6,923 bases of DNA, from NCBI GenBank assembly GCA_003526435.1, contig DPWF01000121.1:1-6923 (forward strand), read 5' to 3'. This DNA comes from Chitinophagaceae bacterium. GTDB lineage: Bacteria; Bacteroidota; Bacteroidia; Chitinophagales; Chitinophagaceae. The notes under the pieces were generated by a model. That model was not told the DNA's origin. It searched no databases and saw only the letters and a program-made list of their open reading frames with translations. The position numbers and the translations under genes were made by a program. This document shows, piece after piece, positions 1-6,923 of this stretch (the stretch's first letter is position 1; every line of letters begins with the position of its first letter).

Positions 1-2210
1 TCGTTATCGAGATAAACTGCCGTGATGATTTTATTGGCATCAAACTTTTCAATCAAGGCCATTTTCTCCGGCTCAAAACGTTGGGTCATTTCGGTATCAG
101 TGAGTTCATACGTTCCGTCATGATAAATAACCAGTAGTTTTTCATCCTCAAAACTTCCTAAGTACTGTCCTTTTTCTTCGGTGTTCAGTCGGCCAAACTT
201 ATCATCGAACCAAAGTTTACGGCCAGCCAGTGTGCTCCTTCCTGCTTCTTTCAGCTTTACGGCTTTAATGGGGTATTTTGTAACCTGGTTACCCATGCTA
301 CTTCTTCCCTTGATTTCCAGTTCTTCAAAATAAAAATCAAGCTCTTTGATCCGCGCCGTGCAATTGGGACTCAACACAATCTTTACCACTTCCGCCTCCC
401 CATTCAGATTAGCGGTAAAATAATGCACTTTGCTTTTATCAGAGCCTTTGGTAAGATCATATTCTTTCTCTCTCGTAATACCCGTTACATTAAAACGTTT
501 GGCATAACTGGTACCGCTGGCACCATCGAGGTAGATCATATTATAGGTGGTACGCTCATCATTTTTCTGGAACACAGCAGCGTGCAAAATATCTTTCCCT
601 ATAAATACTTTATCCGAAACTTTCACCACTTTCATGGTACCCGACCTGGTAAACGCAATAATATCATCGTAATCGGAGCAATCACAGAGAAATTCATCTT
701 TCTTCAGACCCGTACCAATAAATCCTTCTGAACGATTGATGTATAATTTTGTATTCGCAATGGCTACCTGTTTTACCTGTATGGTATCAAATTCTTTGAT
801 CTCTGTTTTGCGTTCTCTCCCTTTACCATATTTTTTCAGCAGGTTTTCAAAATAAGCCACTGCAAAATCAGTAAGATGTTCCAGGTCGTATTGTACCTGT
901 TTGATATCTGCCTCTATCGATTTTATCTGCTCATTCAACTCATTGATATCGAGTCGGTAAATTCTTCTTACGGGCTTCTCAGTTAGTTTAAGAATATCTT
1001 CCCTTTCAATGGCTCTTTTCAGTTTTTTCTTGAAAGGTGTAAAGGCTTTGTCAATGGCTTCAATTACCGCATCCCATGTAGCGTGCTTTTGCTCGAGTTC
1101 CTTATATATTTTTTCTTCAAAGAATATTTTCTCAAGTGATGTGTAGTGCCATTTGTCTTCCAGTTCACCCAGTTTAATCTCCAGTTCTCTTTTAAGTAAT
1201 TCCCTGGTATTATCGGCAGATACTTTCAGCAGCTCATGTACACCCATAAACTGTGGTTTATGATCCACAATAACACAGGCATTGGGAGAAATACTTACTT
1301 CACAATCGGTGAATGCATACAAGGCATCAATTGTAATATCTGGTGAAATACCGGCAGCCAGGTCAATATGTATTTCCACATCTTTGGCCGTAACATCCGT
1401 TACTTTTTTGATTTTGATCTTTCCCTGATCATTTGCCTTGGTAATACTTTCCATTAACTGGGTAGTTGTTACCCCATAAGGCACATCTTTTATGATCAGT
1501 GTTTTCTTGTCGAGCTCTTCAATATGTGCCCTTACCCTTACTTTACCTCCTCTTTTCCCTTCGTTATAATTTGCCACATCAATCATACCCCCTGTTTGAA
1601 AGTCAGGAAATATTTCAAAGCGTTTGCCTTTGAGATATTTGATCGATGCATCAATAAGTTCACAGAAATTATGTGGCAATAATTTGGTTGATAACCCTAC
1701 CGCAATACCATCTGCACCCTGAGCCAGCAACAGAGGAAATTTCATGGGCAATGTTACCGGCTCATTTTTCCTGCCGTCATAACTCAACTGCCATATTGTG
1801 GTTTTGGGATTGAACGCCACATCCAGTGCAAACTTCGATAAACGTGCTTCAATATACCTTGAAGCTGCCGCTTCATCTCCGGTTCTTACATCACCCCAGT
1901 TACCCTGGGTTTCAATGAGCAAATCTTTTTGCCCGAGATTTACCAGGGCATCACCAATACTTGCATCACCATGCGGATGGTATTGCATGCTCTGACCAAT
2001 GATATTGGCTACTTTATTAAAACGGCCATCATCCATTTCCTTCATGGCATGCAAAATCCTGCGCTGTACAGGTTTTAAACCGTCTTCAATAGCCGGAATG
2101 GCACGTTCCAGTATTACATAAGAGGCATAATCAAGAAACCAGTTACGGTATTGCCCCTGTACGCCTGTTTCATTTTCAAAAACCCTGTTTGGTTGTTTTT
2201 CTTTCGCCAT
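1..2210 (-). CDS. parC: DNA topoisomerase IV subunit A (partial, 3' end beyond the window)
   Basis: This is the DNA-cleaving subunit of a type IIA topoisomerase. With ParE it passes one duplex through a transient double-strand break and unlinks replicated chromosomes. The frame is open from ATG at 2210 to the window edge (736 codons), without a stop. The N-terminal winged-helix region holds YHPHGD (residues 77-82) and the catalytic tyrosine Y119 in the SRYIEARL context. GIAVGLSTKLLPHN follows at about 168-181. A charged helical stretch, likely the coiled-coil gate, spans about 340-460, and a C-terminal beta-propeller begins near 480. A blade sequence KGRSSMGNQVTK lies near 635-645. I see no canonical gyrase box (QRRGGKG type) in the part present, which favours topoisomerase IV over gyrase, although the missing C-terminus could change this. 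The start is 20 nt after the cupin stop. An overlapping upstream ATG is followed at once by a stop (ATG AAG TAG). Residue 83, the quinolone-contact serine of E. coli GyrA, is alanine here. Confidence 0.95.
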   Translation of the reverse strand, partial: MAKEKQPNRVFENETGVQGQYRNWFLDYASYVILERAIPAIEDGLKPVQRRILHAMKEMDDGRFNKVANIIGQSMQYHPHGDASIGDALVNLGQKDLLIETQGNWGDVRTGDEAAASRYIEARLSKFALDVAFNPKTTIWQLSYDGRKNEPVTLPMKFPLLLAQGADGIAVGLSTKLLPHNFCELIDASIKYLKGKRFEIFPDFQTGGMIDVANYNEGKRGGKVRVRAHIEELDKKTLIIKDVPYGVTTTQLMESITKANDQGKIKIKKVTDVTAKDVEIHIDLAAGISPDITIDALYAFTDCEVSISPNACVIVDHKPQFMGVHELLKVSADNTRELLKRELEIKLGELEDKWHYTSLEKIFFEEKIYKELEQKHATWDAVIEAIDKAFTPFKKKLKRAIEREDILKLTEKPVRRIYRLDINELNEQIKSIEADIKQVQYDLEHLTDFAVAYFENLLKKYGKGRERKTEIKEFDTIQVKQVAIANTKLYINRSEGFIGTGLKKDEFLCDCSDYDDIIAFTRSGTMKVVKVSDKVFIGKDILHAAVFQKNDERTTYNMIYLDGASGTSYAKRFNVTGITREKEYDLTKGSDKSKVHYFTANLNGEAEVVKIVLSPNCTARIKELDFYFEELEIKGRSSMGNQVTKYPIKAVKLKEAGRSTLAGRKLWFDDKFGRLNTEEKGQYLGSFEDEKLLVIYHDGTYELTDTEMTQRFEPEKMALIEKFDANKIITAVYLDN

Positions 2211-2230
2211 GTCTACTTCATTTGTGATCG

Positions 2231-2602
2231 CTACTGAGTTAGTCTGAAAGTATCGTCTTTTGCATCTTCAAGACCATTCAGTTCAAACACGATGATATCT
2301 GTATCTGCTATTACTTCATGCCAGGCCCATGGTTGAATTTTTACCATGACCGGCGCTTTTACTTTTATGCTTCCCTTGTTATCGCTTCGTACATCCAGCC
2401 AGTTCACCGTTGCTTCACCCTGCATGATGATGATCTGCTCTGGATTTTTATGAACCGCTGTACCCTTATGGTAATGTCTGCCACTGGCACTACCTGCTTT
2501 CCGGTATGCAATGATGAATTGTCCTGTTCTGTCGGTATCAAAAAAATGGGTAGCTCCTCTTTCATCTTCTGCCACCTGTTGTACCTGGATCACTTCTACC
2601 AT
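2231..2602 (-). CDS. Small single-domain cupin protein
   Basis: A 123-residue protein that is essentially one cupin beta-barrel with no signal peptide or membrane segment, so probably cytoplasmic. A degenerate cupin motif 1 is visible as HYHKG (H43, H45) followed by E55 and G62. Motif 2 is visible as PWAWHEV (P91, H95). Together H43, H45, E55 and H95 could bind one divalent metal, as in typical cupins, but this is inferred from spacing only. The spacing between H45 and E55 is longer than in the textbook motif. No catalytic partner domain is present, and the substrate cannot be told from sequence; sugar-epimerase-like, dioxygenase-like and sensory cupins all remain possible. The gene lies 10 nt after the DUF1835 gene and 20 nt before parC, so it is almost certainly co-transcribed with both. 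ATG at 2602 is the natural start; no Shine-Dalgarno sequence is visible, which is usual in Bacteroidota. Confidence 0.85.
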   Translation of the reverse strand: MVEVIQVQQVAEDERGATHFFDTDRTGQFIIAYRKAGSASGRHYHKGTAVHKNPEQIIIMQGEATVNWLDVRSDNKGSIKVKAPVMVKIQPWAWHEVIADTDIIVFELNGLEDAKDDTFRLTQ

Positions 2603-2612
2603 ACAAAATCTT

Positions 2613-3449
2613 TTATGCTGTTTCTGCTACTGCGGCTTGTGATGCAGATGCTGTTTTTACTGTCATCTCTTTCCATCCCCTGTTCCAGTCTCCCCCGGTT
2701 TCCAGTCTTCCCGCAGCTACCAGTTCTCTGATGCGCCAAACCAGAAACACGTCACCGGTTTTTACTTTCATTTTAGAAAGGGTATTGGTAATTACTTTAT
2801 TCAGTTTCTGTGCTTCACCGGTAATATGGGTAAGGATGTCTTTATCAAAGAAATCCGCTTCTTTTCCTGTGATTTTTTTTCCTCCCTCCAGGTAACGCAC
2901 CAAAGCACCATCCTGACAAAGTTTTTTCCATTCATCGGGATCTACTTCAAATTCACTGGGTGTAATAGGGCGTGCCAGTTTTTTGGCTTTCAAAAATTCT
3001 TTTGGCTGAATTTCGTGGAGATAAGAAGGATAAAAAATCTGTCCCTTTTCATTGATAAAAGGCAGGTTATTCAGGTACAATACCTGCACCCGTCCCTGGT
3101 ACTCTTTTAACTGACTCATGAGCCAATAATAACCACATACATCATGGGCATTCTGAGCCATCCATATCCACACTTCTGTTTCCGGTTCTTCATCGAGTTG
3201 TTTGAGTAACTGATGAACCGTAAGTTTATCATCTACAATATTAATCTGTTCCGTGTAAGGAGAGTATTCCAGCAGGTTTTTCCACCAGTCGCGTCGGGTC
3301 TGGTAACCGTCTGTTTCATAGATATCTCCCAACGGGCCTACAGCATAATCATCTTTTATTTCTACAATACTGCCCTGCAGGCTTTCATCCAGTTCAATGG
3401 CCTGTTGTAAGGCTGCTACATTTGCTGTTTCAAAAACTATATGAATCAT
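2613..3449 (-). CDS. DUF1835 / DUF3658 domain protein of unknown function
   Basis: A 278-residue soluble protein that matches the two-part DUF1835 plus DUF3658 architecture by eye. The N-terminal half starts MIHIVF and has the D-D-x-x-VGP-type motif (D33, D34, G38, P39) followed by the RRDWW segment (about 52-56). It then has a VWIWMAQNAHDVCGYYWL stretch resembling the conserved W-rich/acidic strand-helix of DUF1835. The C-terminal half has PITPSEFEVDPDEWKKL, then ADFFDKDIL, then FLVWRIRELVAAGRLETGGD, which is the usual DUF3658 pattern of an acidic FFD motif and a WRIR-x-LV-x-G-x-L ending. A low-complexity Ala/Ser/Thr tail closes the protein. No enzyme motif is recognisable and no function is established for the family. 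The start ATG at 3449 follows a purine-rich run (AAGAAAAAGAAAAG) and lies 28 nt after the parE stop. The cupin gene starts 10 nt downstream. Confidence 0.88.
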   Translation of the reverse strand: MIHIVFETANVAALQQAIELDESLQGSIVEIKDDYAVGPLGDIYETDGYQTRRDWWKNLLEYSPYTEQINIVDDKLTVHQLLKQLDEEPETEVWIWMAQNAHDVCGYYWLMSQLKEYQGRVQVLYLNNLPFINEKGQIFYPSYLHEIQPKEFLKAKKLARPITPSEFEVDPDEWKKLCQDGALVRYLEGGKKITGKEADFFDKDILTHITGEAQKLNKVITNTLSKMKVKTGDVFLVWRIRELVAAGRLETGGDWNRGWKEMTVKTASASQAAVAETA

Positions 3450-3477
3450 CTTTTCTTTTTCTTACTTGAGTTAATAA

Positions 3478-5358
3478 TCAGTCAACCAGATCCAGTTCTA
3501 CTTTGAGGTTATTAATAATGAATTCCTGCCGCTCCATCGTATTCTTTCCCATATAATATTCAAGCAGTTGCTGGATATGATCGCCCTGTTCAAGAATAAC
3601 CGGTTGTACACGCATTTCTTCGCCAATAAAACGACCAAATTCTTCGGGTGAAATTTCACCCAACCCTTTGAATCGGGTTATCTCAGGTTTGCTACCCAGT
3701 TTGGCCACCGCTGCCTGTTTTTCTGTTTCATCGTAACAATAAATAGTTTCCTGTTTATTTCTTACCCTGAATAAAGGTGTTTCGAGAATGTACACATGAC
3801 CCCGTTTTACCAGATCGGGGAAGAACTGCAGGAAGAAAGTCATCATCAGTAAACGGATATGCATACCATCCACATCCGCATCCGTTGCAATGACGATATT
3901 GTTATACCTCAGCCCTTCCATTCCGTCTTCAATATTCAGCGCATGTTGCAGAAGATTAAACTCTTCATTTTCATATACCACTTTTTTGGTAAGGCCATAT
4001 GCATTCAATGGCTTACCCCTCAGGCTGAATACAGCCTGTGTATCTACATTTCTGGATTTGGTAATACTTCCGCTTGCACTATCACCTTCGGTTATAAAGA
4101 TGGTGGAATTTTTCTGCAGGGCTATAAATTCTTCTTTATTCTTGGCAGGCAGGTCATCATTTAAATGCACCCTGCAGTCGCGTAATTTTTTATTGTGAAG
4201 ATTCGCTTTCTTGGCCCTTTCATTGGCCAGCTTTTTAATACCAGCCAGTTCCTTCCTCTCCCGTTCACTCTGCTCAATACGTTTACGCAATGCATCAGAC
4301 ACGGCAGGATTTCTGTGCAAATAATTATCCAGTTCTTTCGCAAGAAATTCTTCCACAAATTTCTTCATGGTAGGACCACCTTCATAAACATTCTGTGAAC
4401 CCAGTTTTGTTTTGGTCTGGCTCTCAAATACCGGTTCCTGTACTCGAACAGAAATAGCGGCTACAATACTTCCACGGATATCTGCAGCGTCGTAATCTTT
4501 TTTATAATAATCGCGTATAACTTTAATATACGCTTCCCTGAATGCCTGTTGGTGGGTACCACCCTGTGTAGTGTACTGACCATTTACAAAAGAAAAAATA
4601 TCTTCCCCATAATCGTTGTTATGAGATAGGGCCACTTCAATATCTTCTCCTTTCAAATGAATGATTGGATAACGAAGTTCATCAGCATTGGTTTTGCGTT
4701 CCAGCAAATCGAGCAACCCATTTTTACTGACATATTTTTTTCCGTTGAAATGAATCGACAAACCTGCATTCAGGTAACAATAATTCCATAGCTGGCTGTC
4801 GAGGTATTCATGGATAAAGTGAAAGTTGCGAAATACTGTTTCATCCGGAACAAAACTTACCAAGGTTCCATTTGATTCTGTTGTTTTCTGCTCTTTATGA
4901 TCTTTTACGAGCACTCCTCTTTCAAACTCGGCAGTTTTTTCTTTCCCGTCTCTGTGAGAAGTAACTTTAAAATACTGGCTGAGTGCATTCACTGCTTTGG
5001 TACCCACACCATTCAAACCCACGCTTTTCTGGAATGCCTTGCTATCGTATTTGGCGCCGGTGTTGATTTTACTTACCACATCCACCACTTTACCGAGTGG
5101 AATACCACGTCCGTAGTCACGAATGGTAACCTGCTTTCCTTCAATGGCAATCTCCACCTGTTTTCCAAAGCCCATGGTATGTTCATCGATACAGTTATCA
5201 AGTACTTCCTTGATCAGTACATATATACCATCGTCGGTTGCGGAACCATCTCCCAATTTTCCGATATACATGCCCGGGCGTAGTCGGATATGTTCGCGCC
5301 AGTCGAGCGACCGTATGGAATCTTCATTATACTCGTTCAAATTCTTCTGTTCAGCCAT
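3478..5358 (-). CDS. parE: DNA topoisomerase IV subunit B
   Basis: The ATPase and Toprim subunit of topoisomerase IV, 626 residues from ATG at 5358. An in-frame TTG two codons upstream (5364) is less likely as start. The GHKL ATPase comes first: N-box EVLDNCIDE (E51, N55, D58), DYGRGIP (about 81-87), the glycine-rich [14 protein letters not shown] lid (about 114-127), and the transducer-domain QTKTKLG loop (about 314-320) with the ATP-contacting lysine. The Toprim domain follows, with TEGDSASGS (catalytic E424), LRGKPLN, and the metal-binding DADVD (493-497). The C-terminal RFKGLGE and YYMGKNT motifs complete the subunit. All catalytic residues are present and the length is normal for the compact ParE/GyrB type without the large proteobacterial GyrB insertion. 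It is the first gene of the parE-DUF1835-cupin-parC operon, with a Bacteroidota-type promoter about 60 bp upstream. Gyrase B is the alternative, but the sequence style and the linked ParC favour topoisomerase IV. Confidence 0.96.
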   Translation of the reverse strand: MAEQKNLNEYNEDSIRSLDWREHIRLRPGMYIGKLGDGSATDDGIYVLIKEVLDNCIDEHTMGFGKQVEIAIEGKQVTIRDYGRGIPLGKVVDVVSKINTGAKYDSKAFQKSVGLNGVGTKAVNALSQYFKVTSHRDGKEKTAEFERGVLVKDHKEQKTTESNGTLVSFVPDETVFRNFHFIHEYLDSQLWNYCYLNAGLSIHFNGKKYVSKNGLLDLLERKTNADELRYPIIHLKGEDIEVALSHNNDYGEDIFSFVNGQYTTQGGTHQQAFREAYIKVIRDYYKKDYDAADIRGSIVAAISVRVQEPVFESQTKTKLGSQNVYEGGPTMKKFVEEFLAKELDNYLHRNPAVSDALRKRIEQSERERKELAGIKKLANERAKKANLHNKKLRDCRVHLNDDLPAKNKEEFIALQKNSTIFITEGDSASGSITKSRNVDTQAVFSLRGKPLNAYGLTKKVVYENEEFNLLQHALNIEDGMEGLRYNNIVIATDADVDGMHIRLLMMTFFLQFFPDLVKRGHVYILETPLFRVRNKQETIYCYDETEKQAAVAKLGSKPEITRFKGLGEISPEEFGRFIGEEMRVQPVILEQGDHIQQLLEYYMGKNTMERQEFIINNLKVELDLVD

Positions 5359-5420
5359 TTGCAATCTATTTAGTCAGTCACTGCACCATCCCGTAAAAGG
5401 ACAGGCCTATTCTCAACCCG

Positions 5421-5450
5421 CAAATCTAACCACCTCAACTCCCGGTACAA
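5421..5450 (-). promoter_or_regulatory. Bacteroidota-type promoter for the parE operon
   Basis: On the minus strand a -7 box TAGATTTG (5428-5421), a full match to TAnnTTTG, is preceded 19 bp upstream by TTG (5450-5448). This is the spacing expected for the primary sigma factor of Bacteroidota. Transcription would start a few bases downstream, leaving a leader of roughly 55-60 nt before the parE ATG at 5358. No other strong match lies between parE and the divergent gene. The identification rests on motif and position only. Confidence 0.7.
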
Positions 5451-5505
5451 TTTTACTTTTCTACAAATAGGCTTTTGATGTGGATAAAAGAGTAAAAAAT
5501 GTTGA

Positions 5506-5601
5506 TTTACCCGTCTTTATTGTCCAGGCCCCTACCTTTACAGCATCAAACAGCCCGAAAAATACCTTTTAGAGAACCTTGACCAGATTGCTGCCCTGGC
5601 A
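5506..5601 (+). other. Coding-like extension upstream of the annotated YkgJ-type start
   Basis: The reading frame of the cysteine-cluster gene stays open back to a TGA at 5503-5505 but contains no ATG, GTG or TTG before 5602. The last part (about 5545-5601) reads QPEKYLLENLDQIAALALE, an amphipathic helical sequence that flows into the residues after the TTG and resembles the N-terminal helix usual in this family. It may therefore be translated from a rare start (CTG at 5596 or ATT at 5587), or it may mark a lost or mis-sequenced start codon. The first ten or so codons (5506-5544) look less protein-like. Confidence 0.45.
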
Positions 5602-6060
5602 TTGGAGAGAGAATCAGAAAACGACCATTTTGCAAGGAAAATAAAGGAAATGGATGCCGTTTGGGTCGACAGCCTGGTTCAACAACTGAATAATGAGATC
5701 TCCCCAAAAATAGATTGCACGAAATGTGGTAACTGCTGCAAAACTTTAATGATTAATGTTAGCGAACAGGAAGCCGATCATTTGAGCCAACATCTTCAAT
5801 TAAACAGAACTGATTTCGATGAACAATACCTGGAAAAAGGCAGCAATGGCATGATGCTGATGAATAGTATCCCCTGTTCTTTCTTAAGCAATAACAAGTG
5901 CAACGTTTACGAATACAGGTTTGAAGGCTGTCGTGAATTTCCAGCCATGCATTTACCCGGGTTCAGCAAGAGATTATTTACTACCCTCATGCACTACGGC
6001 CGCTGCCCCATCATTTTCAATATTGTGGAGGAAATGAAAGAGCAGATTTCGGATGTCTGA
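5602..6060 (+). CDS. YkgJ-type (CxxCxxCC) zinc/iron-chelating cysteine-cluster protein
   Basis: A small soluble protein of 152 residues if started at TTG 5602, belonging by motif to the YkgJ/UPF0153 cysteine-cluster family. The hallmark DCTKCGNCC supplies C39, C42, C45 and C46. It is followed by IPCSFLSNNKCNVYEYRFEGCREFP with C92, C100 and C110, and a final C135 in GRCPI. Eight cysteines in this order are the family signature and are thought to bind zinc or an iron-sulfur cluster. The cellular role of the family is not established, and nothing here identifies a substrate. The usual RP after VYE-x is RF here (R106, F107). The N-terminus is uncertain: there is no ATG or GTG in frame, TTG is the first conventional alternative codon, and the family-like helix seems to begin about 20 residues upstream. 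The gene is divergent from parE and lies 106 nt before the DUF1343 gene on the same strand. Confidence 0.85.
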   Translation: MERESENDHFARKIKEMDAVWVDSLVQQLNNEISPKIDCTKCGNCCKTLMINVSEQEADHLSQHLQLNRTDFDEQYLEKGSNGMMLMNSIPCSFLSNNKCNVYEYRFEGCREFPAMHLPGFSKRLFTTLMHYGRCPIIFNIVEEMKEQISDV

Positions 6061-6067
6061 CGTCGGA

Positions 6068-6149
6068 TTTTCGACTTTTGATTTAGAATTGCTCCATTTA
6101 TTTCATCTTTACCTCATATCTCTCAAATCGAAAAATCAAAGATCGAAAA
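6068..6149. repeat. AT-rich imperfect inverted repeat between the two plus-strand genes
   Basis: The arms are 6068-6084 (TTTTCGACTTTTGATTT) and 6133-6149 (AAATCAAAGATCGAAAA). They pair at 15 of 17 positions; in the plus-strand RNA the remaining two positions are one G-U wobble and one mismatch. The loop is 48 nt. No T-run follows the right arm, so it is not a standard intrinsic terminator. A shorter GTCG/CGAC hairpin (6062-6065 with 6072-6075) overlaps the left arm just after the stop codon of the cysteine-cluster gene. It may stabilise the 3' end of that mRNA or be a copy of a dispersed intergenic repeat. Confidence 0.6.
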
Positions 6150-6155
6150 ATCAAA
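6127..6155. repeat. Tandem direct repeat, two copies of ATCGAAAAATCAAA
   Basis: Two identical 14-bp copies, at 6127-6140 and 6142-6155, are separated by one G and give a 15-bp period. The second ends 11 nt before the DUF1343 start codon. Together with the left arm at 6068-6084, which is a reverse-complement variant of the same word, this makes three related copies in under 100 bp. Confidence 0.75.
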
Positions 6156-6166
6156 CCTCCTTCCTT

Positions 6167-6923
6167 ATGCTTGCTTTTGGAATAGACCTACTGCTTCGTC
6201 AACAACCTTCCTGGAAAGAATTAAGGATTGGCATGGTTACCAATGAAGCAGCAACAACCTGTTTATTAGAACCATCAAGACAGGCTTTACTGAAAGCAGG
6301 ATTTAATATTCAATTGATTTTTTCACCCGAGCATGGACTGGATGTTCGTGGCGCAGATGGTCATCCTATAAAAGACGGGAATGATGTACTTACCGGCTTA
6401 CCTGTGATCAGTTTATATGGTGAAAGACTGGCACCAACTGCTGCACATCTTTCAGCTATCGACCTGCTGCTTTTTGATGTACCTGATATTGGCAGCCGGT
6501 TTTATACCTATCTGTGGACACTCAGCTATATGATTGAAACAGCGGCAGCATGCAATAAAAAACTGGTTATCCTTGATCGCCCCAACCCTGTTTCTGGTAA
6601 CATGCAATTGTGTGAGGGACCAATGTTAGATGAAGCCAACAGTTCGTTCATAGGAAGATGGGCGATGCCTGTTAGACATAGTTGTACCCTGGGAGAACTT
6701 GCGCTTTATTTTAATCATGCGAGAAATATTGGCGCAGAGATTGAAGTAATTAAATGTGAACACTGGCGAAGAGACATGTTTCAGCCAGACTGGGGTATTC
6801 CCTTTGTACCCACATCTCCGGCCATACAAAGTTTTCAATCGATGTTATTGTACCCGGGAATCTGTTTACTGGAAGCCACCAATATCAGCGAAGGACGCAG
6901 CACTGCTTTTAGTTTTGAATCTG
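6167..6923 (+). CDS. DUF1343 / NamZ-like protein (partial, 3' end beyond the window)
   Basis: The first 252 codons of a DUF1343-family protein. Characterised members (NamZ, glycoside hydrolase family 171) are exo-beta-N-acetylmuramidases that release MurNAc from peptidoglycan fragments. The conserved blocks appear in order: FGIDLLL (4-10), GMVTNEAAT (22-30), FSPEHGLD (52-59), VISLYGE (80-86), DVPDIGSRFYTYLW (104-117) and LDRPNP (136-141). EGPMLDE, VRHSCTLGELA, FVPTSPA and YPGICLLEATNISEGR follow. E55 in the SPEHG motif lies where an acidic active-site residue is expected, but that role is inferred. The protein starts at the domain itself, with no Sec or lipoprotein signal, unlike many exported NamZ proteins. 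The frame is open upstream but has no ATG or GTG there and no hydrophobic leader, so ATG 6167 is a sound start. A cytoplasmic muropeptide-recycling role is a reasonable inference. Confidence 0.9.
   Translation, partial: MLAFGIDLLLRQQPSWKELRIGMVTNEAATTCLLEPSRQALLKAGFNIQLIFSPEHGLDVRGADGHPIKDGNDVLTGLPVISLYGERLAPTAAHLSAIDLLLFDVPDIGSRFYTYLWTLSYMIETAAACNKKLVILDRPNPVSGNMQLCEGPMLDEANSSFIGRWAMPVRHSCTLGELALYFNHARNIGAEIEVIKCEHWRRDMFQPDWGIPFVPTSPAIQSFQSMLLYPGICLLEATNISEGRSTAFSFES

Noticed and set aside
423..731. Plus-strand open frame of 102 codons opposite parC
   Set aside because: It is antisense to the conserved beta-propeller coding region of parC, and the translation has no recognisable domain.
2318..2731. 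Plus-strand open frame of 137 codons overlapping the cupin and DUF1835 genes
   Set aside because: It lies antisense across two genes with recognisable domains, spans their junction, and its cysteine- and phenylalanine-rich translation resembles no family. It is a shadow frame.
3890..4198. Overlapping plus-strand open frames opposite the parE Toprim region
   Set aside because: Two different frames are open over the same conserved parE stretch, which reflects codon bias on the coding strand and not extra genes.
5405..5472. 7-bp inverted repeat GCCTATT (5405-5411) and AATAGGC (5466-5472) flanking the parE promoter
   Set aside because: It is symmetrical around the promoter and tempting as an operator pair, but arms of 7 bp separated by 54 bp are expected by chance in a region this size.
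6084..6091. TAGAATTG as a possible -7 box for the DUF1343 gene
   Set aside because: It has one mismatch to TAnnTTTG and no TTG about 19-20 bp upstream. It also overlaps the inverted-repeat region, so support is too weak to annotate.
6068..6149. Inverted repeat as an intrinsic terminator
   Set aside because: The stem is AT-rich with a 48-nt loop, and no T-run follows on either strand.
6626..6838. Minus-strand 70-codon open frame inside the DUF1343 gene
   Set aside because: It is fully antisense to conserved DUF1343 motifs and shows no coding features of its own.

Overview
The window looks like chromosomal DNA from a member of the Bacteroidota, most likely the Chitinophagaceae or a close relative. 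This rests on four things. The type IIA topoisomerase subunits have the sequence style of that phylum's topoisomerase IV. The main promoter matches the Bacteroidota form (TTG, 19 bp, TAnnTTTG). The starts lack Shine-Dalgarno sequences. The accessory genes (DUF1835/DUF3658, YkgJ-type, DUF1343) are all familiar in this group. Base composition is moderately AT-rich. There is no rRNA, tRNA, CRISPR array, insertion sequence or phage gene.

Left part, minus strand (about 1-5450): a tightly packed four-gene operon read right to left. It runs from parE (ATPase/Toprim subunit of topoisomerase IV, 626 aa) to a DUF1835+DUF3658 protein of unknown function (278 aa), then a small single-domain cupin (123 aa), then parC (cleavage/religation subunit, running off the left edge after 736 codons). 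Gaps are 28, 10 and 20 nt. A good Bacteroidota-type promoter lies about 60 bp upstream of parE, and no clear internal promoter is visible. ParE and ParC would assemble as the A2B2 enzyme that decatenates daughter chromosomes; the two genes between them have no known link to topology.

Right part, plus strand (about 5506-6923): a divergently oriented gene for a small eight-cysteine YkgJ-type (CxxCxxCC) protein, then a 106-nt gap holding an AT-rich inverted repeat and a 15-bp-period direct repeat, then the first 252 codons of a DUF1343/NamZ-like gene without a signal peptide. The YkgJ-type gene has no ATG or GTG at its 5' end, although coding-like sequence continues upstream of the only usable TTG.

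Most of the window is ordinary housekeeping sequence. The points worth a second look are the two unrelated genes inserted between parE and parC, the missing start codon of the YkgJ-type gene, the repeat between the two plus-strand genes, and the signal-less DUF1343 protein. I see no evidence for an undescribed defence or mobile system.
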